From: Alphaproteobacteria bacterium
GTDB taxonomy: Bacteria > Pseudomonadota > Alphaproteobacteria > Micavibrionales > Micavibrionaceae
Assembly: GCA_016763095.1 (NCBI GenBank)
Contig: JAESUK010000093.1
Coordinates: 1-34,049 of the forward strand
Reading direction: 5' to 3'
DNA length: 34,049 nt
The notes below the pieces were generated by a model. It saw only the letters and a program-made list of their open reading frames with translations. It made no database searches and was not told the DNA's origin. Shown here piece after piece: positions 8,301 through 14,536 of this stretch; within the stretch, counting starts at the first letter, position 1; each line of letters opens with the position of its first letter. A program made the position numbers and the translations under genes.

Positions 8301-8433
8301 AATTTAGTATATATTGGGTTTGACAGAATAATAATGTTTTTTAACATTTGTTAACTTTTTTAATATTTGTTAAACTATTTGTTAATAAAGATTAACAGAA
8401 TCTGAAAATTTATAAAAGTAAGGAAGAAAGTCC
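8301..8433. promoter_or_regulatory. Divergent fliI/ctrA regulatory region with TTAA half-site array
   Basis: These 133 bases separate fliI (minus) from ctrA (plus). TTAA tetramers start at 8341, 8351, 8360, 8370, 8382 and 8392. Three pairs (8341/8351, 8360/8370, 8382/8392) are exactly TTAA-N6-TTAA, a 10-base repeat. A perfect -35-like TTGACA lies at 8320-8325 on the plus strand, with TAACAT 16 bases further at the first TTAA site. A single GANTC (GAATC, 8398-8402), the recognition sequence of the alphaproteobacterial CcrM methylase, sits just after the array. Seen directly: the motifs. Inferred: CtrA autoregulation and methylation-sensitive transcription, as known for Caulobacter ctrA, whose box is TTAA-N7-TTAA. 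Confidence 0.55.
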
Positions 8434-9147
8434 ATGCGCGTTTTACTCATAGAAGATGATAGTTCTACAGCGAAAAGTATTGAGCTAATGCTGAAATCAG
8501 AAGGATATGTAATTGATGTTACTGACCTTGGCGAAGATGGTATAGACCTCAGTAAAGTATATGACTATGACATTATTATCCTTGATTTGATGCTTCCTGA
8601 TATGGACGGTTACGATGTGCTTAAGCAAATGCGTGATTCTAAGATTGAAACACCGATCTTGATCTTGTCAGGTCTTGGTGAAATGGAAAATAAGATCAAA
8701 GGCCTTGGATACGGAGCCGATGATTATCTTACAAAACCATTTGATAAGCGTGAGTTAGTTGCCCGTCTTCAGGCAATAGTAAGACGTTCACAAGGTCATG
8801 CGCAAAGTATAATTAAAGTTGGGAACATTAATATTAACCTAGATTCACGTACTGTTGATGTTGAGGGTGACACTGTTCATCTGACAGGAAAAGAGTACGG
8901 AATACTAGAACTTATGGCACTTCGTAAGGGGACAACACTTACAAAAGAAGCCTTCCTTAACCATTTATATGGTGGAATGGATGAGCCTGAGCTTAAAATT
9001 ATTGATGTCTTTATCTGTAAGCTTCGTAAAAAGCTTGAGCTTGCTACGGGTGGTGAAAACTACGTGGAAACTGTGTGGGGACGAGGATATGTTCTTCGTG
9101 AGCCTAAAGGTGCTGCGAATAGTGGTGCTAAAAAAGCAGCTGGATAA
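8434..9147 (+). CDS. ctrA: Cell-cycle response regulator CtrA
   Basis: CtrA is the OmpR-family master regulator of cell cycle, flagellar and division genes in Alphaproteobacteria. The receiver domain (1-120) has the acid pocket Glu7-Asp8-Asp9, phospho-acceptor Asp51, and the Lys in TKPFDK. The winged-helix domain has the CtrA-specific stretches KGHAQS-like (here RSQGHAQSIIK), LTGKEYGILELMALRKGTTLTKE and YGGMDEPELKIIDVFICKLRKKL, ending GRGYVLR. Length 237 residues. The ATG follows AAGGAAGAAAG. The tail ends KKAAG, whereas Caulobacter CtrA ends in a bare AA that is needed for ClpXP turnover. It is likely autoregulated through the TTAA array upstream. Confidence 0.97.
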   Translation: MRVLLIEDDSSTAKSIELMLKSEGYVIDVTDLGEDGIDLSKVYDYDIIILDLMLPDMDGYDVLKQMRDSKIETPILILSGLGEMENKIKGLGYGADDYLTKPFDKRELVARLQAIVRRSQGHAQSIIKVGNININLDSRTVDVEGDTVHLTGKEYGILELMALRKGTTLTKEAFLNHLYGGMDEPELKIIDVFICKLRKKLELATGGENYVETVWGRGYVLREPKGAANSGAKKAAG

Positions 9148-9196
9148 TAAGTATCTTCCTTTTTCATTGATATTTTAATATTTATATATTATGTAT

Positions 9197-9217
9197 ACTC
9201 CCTTCTTAGGGGGGAGT
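9197..9217 (+). promoter_or_regulatory. Hairpin enclosing the ribosome-binding site of the next gene
   Basis: ACTCCC (9197-9202) is perfectly complementary to GGGAGT (9212-9217), with a 9-base loop. The 3' arm contains the Gly-rich Shine-Dalgarno sequence of the gene starting at 9222. A weak sigma70-like pair, TTGATA (9167-9172) and TATGTA (9190-9195) with 17 bases between, lies just upstream, so the hairpin would be at the very 5' end of a short leader. The pairing is directly visible; a regulatory effect on translation is inference. Confidence 0.35.
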
Positions 9218-9221
9218 AGCA

Positions 9222-9863
9222 ATGCATATCGAAATTACAGATACAAATGATGCTATTCATCTCAATGATTCAAGCATACTTGCTGTCATTTACAATGATG
9301 CTTCATTTGTTGATGCTGCGTCATACTTTCTCGATAAAAGTGAAGACATTGATTATCCTCAAACTGTCTCGTTCTTAAGTCAGTATCGCTATAAGTCACA
9401 ATTTATGCCTCGTGGTGTATCGCGCCTGAATGTTGATTTCTTTGAACATGCAAAGAACATGGAAGTGAAAGCGCGCGAGATTTATAAGACATTAGACAGT
9501 AGAGCACCGATGATGAGTATTCCGTTTAATCCTGTGGGGAAGGTAGACCGTGCTAAAGGTATGCATGTTGATACAGGATTTAAGTATAGGGTCGTGGGGA
9601 ATGCTTTGGGTGATAAATCAACTGAGTTTGTTAAGGGACGACTTTCAAGGACACAATATGATATTTTACACGGTCTGCCGTTTGGTGAGCAAGATGACTA
9701 TTTGAACGCGTTAGGGGTAGATGTTGGGATGATTAAAGCGGGGCAGATCATTGCTTTTAAGGGGAGCCGAGGGCTTTCAGATACGTGGAGTGAGAACCTA
9801 CAAATTCATCGCGCGGCAACTTTGAACGAAAATGAAACTAGGTTTGGGTTGTTGTTTGGTTAG
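9222..9863 (+). CDS. DUF1826-like protein, possible Fe(II)/2-oxoglutarate-type fold
   Basis: This 213-residue protein is of unproven function. The second half follows the DUF1826 pattern as I know it: an HxD-containing strand (MHVDTGFKYRVVGNALGDKSTEF, His115 and Asp117), then IKAGQIIAFKG, then QIHRAATLNENETRFGLLFG. The arrangement HxD ... His196-x10-Arg207 is the metal- and 2-oxoglutarate-binding pattern of double-stranded beta-helix oxygenases, so an oxygenase-like fold is plausible. The first 90 residues show no known motif. It stands alone behind ctrA, with its own ribosome-binding site and a hairpin leader, and overlaps the convergent gene at 9860 by 4 bases. Function unknown. Confidence 0.6.
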   Translation: MHIEITDTNDAIHLNDSSILAVIYNDASFVDAASYFLDKSEDIDYPQTVSFLSQYRYKSQFMPRGVSRLNVDFFEHAKNMEVKAREIYKTLDSRAPMMSIPFNPVGKVDRAKGMHVDTGFKYRVVGNALGDKSTEFVKGRLSRTQYDILHGLPFGEQDDYLNALGVDVGMIKAGQIIAFKGSRGLSDTWSENLQIHRAATLNENETRFGLLFG

Positions 9864-10099
9864 TGGTGCTCTTGTATCCATTGTTGCTGATCCTTTGTAG
9901 GTTTTCCTGAAAAATGTAAACAAACAACGTGCCCAGAAGAACAGTTTTGATCTGGCGTAATGCTTTCTATTGTTGTTCCTTTATCTTTTTTAGTAGCCAT
10001 TCGTAAGAACTCATCCGTAATTTGTTGGCGAAAGGTGTTGAATTCTTCATTGTTGTGAACGTCAAAATCTACTGTCAGTCTTAATAACTTTTTTCCCAT
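9860..10099 (-). CDS. Hypothetical protein, 79 residues
   Basis: I do not recognise this protein. It is 79 residues, soluble, and of ordinary amphipathic composition (LLRLTVDFDVHNNEEFNTFRQQI). It has a CSSGHVVC pair of cysteines at about residues 53 and 60 and a His/Gln-rich end. The frame lies mostly in otherwise empty DNA, and its codon usage resembles that of its neighbours, which supports a real gene. The ribosome-binding site is weak (GAGA about ten bases upstream). Its 3' end overlaps the convergent DUF1826-like gene by 4 bases. Confidence 0.55.
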   Translation of the reverse strand: MGKKLLRLTVDFDVHNNEEFNTFRQQITDEFLRMATKKDKGTTIESITPDQNCSSGHVVCLHFSGKPTKDQQQWIQEHH

Positions 10100-10291
10100 G
10101 TTGGTATCTCAGCTTTCTTTTGTACGCTTTATGAAAATAAATATATATGTCTTATGTCTATGAGGTCAAGAGGGCGTGTTTGATATACACAGAAGAGGGG
10201 TAAGAATTGTTATTTATTCTAAAAATTATGTTTATCATGGGGGCTATACACACTATATATAAGTTCACAGCTATAAATACGGGGAAGAGCT

Positions 10292-10852
10292 ATGTTCACA
10301 TCATTACCAAACTTAATGACGATTGCACGGATCGTGATGATTCCTTTTATTATATGGCTTCTATATTTGCCTGATGCATGGGCAGTGTGGTGTGCTGTTG
10401 GTTTGTATACTTTAGCCGCTGTAACCGATTTTTTGGATGGTTATTTTGCGCGAAAAATGGATGAAATATCTGATTTTGGACGTTTCTTAGATCCCATTGC
10501 AGATAAAGTCTTGGTTGGGAGCTTATTGGTTGTTTTGGCAGCCGTTGATCGTTTGGATGGTGTGTGGATTGTGCCTGCGGTTGTGATTATGGTGCGCGAA
10601 TTCCTTGTGTCTGGTCTTCGTGAATTTCTTGGTCCGAAGAATGTAACGGTGCATGTCACACAATTAGCAAAATGGAAAACAACTGTACAGATGGTTGCTT
10701 TGGGCTTTCTAATTGTTGGTAATGCTGGTGATGTTGTCTTGCCACACACGTTATTAATTGGGCAAGTTGGACTTTTAGTCGCAGCGGTGATGACTGCTAT
10801 TACTGGCTGGAATTATATGAAAGTTGGTTACAAGCACATGGGGGGTAGATAG
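10292..10852 (+). CDS. pgsA: CDP-diacylglycerol-glycerol-3-phosphate 3-phosphatidyltransferase PgsA
   Basis: PgsA makes phosphatidylglycerophosphate from CDP-diacylglycerol and glycerol-3-phosphate in the inner membrane, the committed step to phosphatidylglycerol. The complete CDP-alcohol phosphatidyltransferase motif DGx2ARx8Gx3Dx3D is present (DGYFARKMDEISDFG, then RFLDPIAD; about residues 49-71). The N-terminus LPNLMTIARI is typical, and four or five hydrophobic helices are visible in 186 residues. GGGGAAGAG gives a good ribosome-binding site. The stop codon abuts the pyrD ATG with no gap. Confidence 0.95.
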   Translation: MFTSLPNLMTIARIVMIPFIIWLLYLPDAWAVWCAVGLYTLAAVTDFLDGYFARKMDEISDFGRFLDPIADKVLVGSLLVVLAAVDRLDGVWIVPAVVIMVREFLVSGLREFLGPKNVTVHVTQLAKWKTTVQMVALGFLIVGNAGDVVLPHTLLIGQVGLLVAAVMTAITGWNYMKVGYKHMGGR

Positions 10853-11950
10853 ATGTACGGATTGATAAAACCATTCGTGTTTCAGTTAAAACCTGAGACG
10901 GCACATAAACTTACGATCAAAGTATTAAAGATGGGCGTTATACCAAAAAAGAACGCTATGAAGGACAGTAGATTAGAAAGTAATTTGATGGGGGTTTCTT
11001 TTCCTAACCCGATTGGTTTGGCGGCGGGATTTGATAAAAATGCGGAGGCGATTTCTGGAATTATAGGAATGGGGTTTGGTTTTGTTGAGGTTGGAACTGT
11101 GACCCCGAAAGCTCAGGTAGGTAATCCTACACCACGTGTATTTAGGCATGTTGCAACAAAATCTGTGATTAACCGTATGGGGTTTCCTAATGAAGGTGTT
11201 GCCGTATTTAAAGAGAATATTCAAAAGTTTAGAGGCAAAAGTTCTTCTGTAAATGTACCAGTAGGCTTGAATATTGGTATGAATAAAGATCAAATAGAGC
11301 CAGAAAAAGATTACCGATTACTTATTCAAGAGGTTGGTCAATATGCGGATTATTTGACGGTGAATGTATCTTCTCCTAATACGCCAGGTTTGCGTAACCT
11401 TCAAAATCCAGAGTTTTTAGAACCGTTTTTAACGGCGCTTATGGAAGAGAAGGGGGCACTGGAAAATAACCCACCTCTCCTTGTTAAACTGGCACCAGAC
11501 CTAGATGATGGACAGATTAAGGCCATTGCTAAAGTTCTTTTACGTGTGAAAATTGATGGGGTGATCCTAACAAATACAACACTGGATCGCCCTGATGTGT
11601 TGCCCGATGCTTTTGCCAATGAAAAAGGGGGCTTGAGTGGTGCGCTTGTAAAAGACAAGTCCACGATGGTGATTTCTAAGTTCTATAAAGAGACCAATGG
11701 CACTATTCCTATCGTTGGAATTGGTGGTGTATCAAGTGTTGAGGATGTGATTGAAAAGATGCGTGCAGGGGCGTCTTTGGTGCAAATATATACAGGTCTT
11801 ATTTACCATGGACCCGATCTCCCTCGTGCACTATGTAAAAAAATTGTGGAATTTTTGGAACAAAACGGGTATAACAATATTTCAGAACTCGTGGGAGAGG
11901 ATCACAAGAAAAACAATGAACAAGATGGAACAAATAGCTCAGCAGCATAA
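10853..11950 (+). CDS. pyrD: Dihydroorotate dehydrogenase (quinone), class 2
   Basis: PyrD oxidises dihydroorotate to orotate in pyrimidine synthesis, passing electrons to the quinone pool; class 2 enzymes are peripheral membrane proteins. The N-terminal amphipathic helix (MYGLIKPFVFQLKPETAHKL) is the class 2 membrane-association segment. FMN-binding and active-site segments follow: NPIGLAAGFDKNAEA, GFVEVGTVTPK, NRMGFPNEG, LTVNVSSPNTPGLRNLQ with the catalytic Ser, VKLAPDL, and VGIGGVSS. The C-terminal 25 residues are Asn/Asp/Lys-rich and non-conserved, and they overlap the start of the next gene. 365 residues, normal. Confidence 0.96.
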   Translation: MYGLIKPFVFQLKPETAHKLTIKVLKMGVIPKKNAMKDSRLESNLMGVSFPNPIGLAAGFDKNAEAISGIIGMGFGFVEVGTVTPKAQVGNPTPRVFRHVATKSVINRMGFPNEGVAVFKENIQKFRGKSSSVNVPVGLNIGMNKDQIEPEKDYRLLIQEVGQYADYLTVNVSSPNTPGLRNLQNPEFLEPFLTALMEEKGALENNPPLLVKLAPDLDDGQIKAIAKVLLRVKIDGVILTNTTLDRPDVLPDAFANEKGGLSGALVKDKSTMVISKFYKETNGTIPIVGIGGVSSVEDVIEKMRAGASLVQIYTGLIYHGPDLPRALCKKIVEFLEQNGYNNISELVGEDHKKNNEQDGTNSSAA

Positions 11951-13136
11951 TCGTTATCGGCTCTATATCGTTGGGACGCTGTATCTTTGTGTGTGTTTTG
12001 TGACGCTTGGTTTCGTCGCGGGTATGTGGGGTGCGCCACTTATGACTGTGTCTGCATTTACTATGCTTGTTGCTGGGGGTGTTTGGTTTGAATCTCACCG
12101 TAGACGTTCTTCTATTAAGAAGGTGTCGAGAAGTGTTTCTGTTGTCTCTGATACGCAAGATGAAATGATCAGTGATATTCAACAAATGAGAAAATATGTT
12201 GATGTAACAAATACAGCGCCTATGGCTAAATCATCTAAGGCCAAGCTTTCCTCGACGAAAGTAAGAACTGAAGTTTCCAACGCAAGCGATTCTAAGGATT
12301 CAAGAAACAAAGCCTCTACATCAAACAAACCCGTTGAGCGTAAGGTGATCGTCGATACTCCTTCACATTACAGTGAAGCGGTTACAGAGGAACTTATTCA
12401 TACTGCGATCGAGCGTTCATCTGTTGAAGTATATCTACAGCCTGTTGTTGCGTTGCCACAACGCCGTATTGTTATGATGGAAGTTTTTGCACGTTTGCGT
12501 GCAGGCAATGGACAAACACTGTCTGCAAACCAGTATATGGACATTGCGAAGAGTAGAAATTTACAAATACGTCTTGATAATTTGCTATTAAAGCAAGGTT
12601 TGGCTGTGATTAAGAAAGATGTTCGACGAAGCATTAATCGGTCTTATATGCTTAATATTGAAGAGAATACATTAAGGGATGCCTCTTTTATGGCGGATCT
12701 TCTTGGGTTTTTGAAAAGTAATACACGTTTGTCCTCTCGCTTGGTCTTTGAAATTAAGCAATCGTCTCTTGTTTCGATGGAGAAAAATAGCCTTCAGGTG
12801 TTAAAAGCTCTGGCTAAATTGGGCTGTGTGATCTCTATGGATCAGGTTGAGAATCCACATATTGACCGTGATTTTATGCGCGAAATTGGTGTTGGATATA
12901 TCAAGGTTTCTGGAGATCGTTTGAAAGATTTTTCGGCAACTGATGAGGGCATCTCTATCATGAAGCGTATTAAAGCTAACCTCGCAGCTGACAATGTCGC
13001 CATTATTGCTGATAAAATTGAAGATGAAAAAACACTATGTGAGCTTTTGGACCTTGAAATAGATTACGGTCAAGGGTATTTATTTGGGAAACCAGATCGC
13101 GAGAGTGTATATGACCGTTCAAGAAAAACAGCTTAA
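11916..13136 (+). CDS. Membrane-anchored EAL-domain protein with degenerate active site
   Basis: This 406-residue protein has two N-terminal membrane helices (about 14-34 and 40-58), a low-complexity Ser/Lys linker (60-150) and a C-terminal EAL domain (150-400). EAL landmarks: LQPVV, E189-VFAR, N247, E279, D309, K330, and YGQGYLFGKP. The second Asp of the metal-binding DD pair is Gln310, and the VAEGVE segment reads IADKIE with Asp366. Cyclic-di-GMP hydrolysis is therefore probably lost, while binding could persist. Two helices plus an inactive EAL domain recall Caulobacter TipF, a flagellar c-di-GMP effector; I do not claim orthology. The frame is open upstream into pyrD, but the ATG at 11916 fits the first conserved hydrophobic segment. 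It overlaps pyrD by 35 bases. Confidence 0.8.
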   Translation: MNKMEQIAQQHNRYRLYIVGTLYLCVCFVTLGFVAGMWGAPLMTVSAFTMLVAGGVWFESHRRRSSIKKVSRSVSVVSDTQDEMISDIQQMRKYVDVTNTAPMAKSSKAKLSSTKVRTEVSNASDSKDSRNKASTSNKPVERKVIVDTPSHYSEAVTEELIHTAIERSSVEVYLQPVVALPQRRIVMMEVFARLRAGNGQTLSANQYMDIAKSRNLQIRLDNLLLKQGLAVIKKDVRRSINRSYMLNIEENTLRDASFMADLLGFLKSNTRLSSRLVFEIKQSSLVSMEKNSLQVLKALAKLGCVISMDQVENPHIDRDFMREIGVGYIKVSGDRLKDFSATDEGISIMKRIKANLAADNVAIIADKIEDEKTLCELLDLEIDYGQGYLFGKPDRESVYDRSRKTA

Positions 13137-13962
13137 AAATCCCATGACAATTCCTTTTATTTCCGGTGTTTCAGAAATTGCTGATTCTTATGATGCCTTT
13201 ATCATTGATATATGGGGTGTGGTGCATAATGGCGTGAACTTAAATGTCGGTGCCAAGGACTGCTTAGAACAGATGGCACATGCTGGGAAAGATGTTGTTT
13301 TCTTATCCAATACGCCGCTTCGTAGTATTGAGTTGGAGCGAGATTTAATTGGGATGGGCTTGGGCGCATCTTATTGTGAAAACAAAATTATGACAGCGGG
13401 TGAATCTACTTGGGGTGACTTACACCGTTGGAAAGATGGTAAAGTTTTTTTAATGGGACACCGTTATGAAGGTCTTATCGATGGTTTGACGTTGGTTGAT
13501 AATGTCGCAGAAGCGGATTGTCTTTTGGCAACCATTGGTGGTAGTTATAGAGATGGTGATGCACCGTTTTACGAATCAATGGAGCAAGCATTGCCTTTGA
13601 AGATTCCTTTTATTTGTGCAAATCCAGATTTAGAAGTTCAAATTGGTGATGAAATTGCACTATGTGCTGGACATTACGCGCTATGGTATGAAGAGCGTGG
13701 TGGAGAAGTACACTGGCATGGAAAGCCGTATCAACCTGTTTATGACCGTGCGTTGGATATCCTTGGAAATATTGATAAGTCACGTATCTGTGCGATCGGT
13801 GATTCTTTAAGAACAGATATGACTGGGGCGAAGAACTTTGGCATTGATGGTCTTTGGAATTTAGACGGTATTAACCGTGATCTAAATTCAGAGAAAGCTC
13901 AAACGTTACTTGCGGAGAAGGGGCTGTCGCCTGCTGCTATGATTAAAGGATTCTCTTGGTAG
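13111..13962 (+). CDS. HAD-superfamily class IIA (NagD-like) hydrolase
   Basis: This 283-residue protein is of the NagD-like HAD subfamily common in Alphaproteobacteria (annotated TIGR01459). The nucleophile motif reads DIWGVVHNG (Asp33), with Trp replacing the usual second Asp, a feature of this subfamily. FLSNTP supplies the motif II Ser/Thr. HGKPYQPVYDRAL and AIGDSLRTDMTGAKNFG supply the Lys and the terminal acidic motif. The substrate is unknown; relatives hydrolyse small phosphate esters. The start is placed at the ATG at 13111 with GAGAG five bases upstream; a second candidate is 13144. It overlaps the EAL gene by 26 bases, so these four genes from pgsA on form one compact unit. Confidence 0.85.
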   Translation: MTVQEKQLKNPMTIPFISGVSEIADSYDAFIIDIWGVVHNGVNLNVGAKDCLEQMAHAGKDVVFLSNTPLRSIELERDLIGMGLGASYCENKIMTAGESTWGDLHRWKDGKVFLMGHRYEGLIDGLTLVDNVAEADCLLATIGGSYRDGDAPFYESMEQALPLKIPFICANPDLEVQIGDEIALCAGHYALWYEERGGEVHWHGKPYQPVYDRALDILGNIDKSRICAIGDSLRTDMTGAKNFGIDGLWNLDGINRDLNSEKAQTLLAEKGLSPAAMIKGFSW

Positions 13963-13965
13963 TTA

Positions 13966-14460
13966 TTAATCATGGTTCTTTAAGATGCGATGTTTCTGGC
14001 GATCCCAATCACGTTTTTTAATTGTTTCACGCTTGTCTCTCTGTTGTTTTCCTTTGGCAAGAGCGAGCTCTACTTTTGCGAGCCCCTTTTTATTGAAATA
14101 TATTTTTGTTGGTATGAGGGTATACCCTCCGCGTGATATCTCTCCAATAAGCTTTGCTATCTCTCTTTTTTTAAGGAGAAGAAGACGGGGGCGACGTGTT
14201 TCGTGTTGGGCTTTTGGTCCTGCTTTTTGGTACTCTGGAATATAAGCATTAAAGAGGTATATCTTTCCTTCTTTAACACCTGCGTGGGAGTCTGTCAGAT
14301 TGCATTGTCCCATGCGTAGGGATTTTACTTCTGTTCCAACAAGCATAATGCCTGCTTCAATGTTACCTTCGAGGTGAAAATCAAATTTGGCACGACGATT
14401 GTCACTGACTGTTTTGTCCGTGCTGATCATGCCTGTCTTTTTATTTTCTTTCTTTGCCAT
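13966..14460 (-). CDS. smpB: SsrA-binding protein SmpB
   Basis: SmpB binds tmRNA and brings it to stalled ribosomes for trans-translation. The 164-residue product has an oligonucleotide-binding beta-barrel (RRAKFDFHLEGNIEAGIMLVGTEVKSLR; HAGVKEGKIYLFNAYIPEY; RPRLLLLKKREIAKL) and the basic C-terminal tail (KGKQQRDKRETIKKRDWDRQK) that enters the decoding centre. The N-terminal 20 residues are Lys-rich and variable. Its end is 3 bases from the end of the convergent HAD gene. The tmRNA gene itself is not in the window. Confidence 0.97.
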   Translation of the reverse strand: MAKKENKKTGMISTDKTVSDNRRAKFDFHLEGNIEAGIMLVGTEVKSLRMGQCNLTDSHAGVKEGKIYLFNAYIPEYQKAGPKAQHETRRPRLLLLKKREIAKLIGEISRGGYTLIPTKIYFNKKGLAKVELALAKGKQQRDKRETIKKRDWDRQKHRILKNHD

Positions 14461-14536
14461 GCCCTCTTTTAAAATACATCGCGCATAAAGTCACACAAAT
14501 TCTTGACCCATTAAGTGATGTCTCTATGATCCTCGT

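Noticed and set aside
11751..11915. Upstream extension of the EAL gene by 55 codons
   Set aside because: It lies wholly inside conserved pyrD sequence in another frame and encodes no family-like residues; the ATG at 11916 precedes the first membrane helix.
11916..13136. Naming the EAL protein TipF
   Set aside because: The architecture is similar, but the linker and flagellar context differ, and orthology cannot be established by eye.
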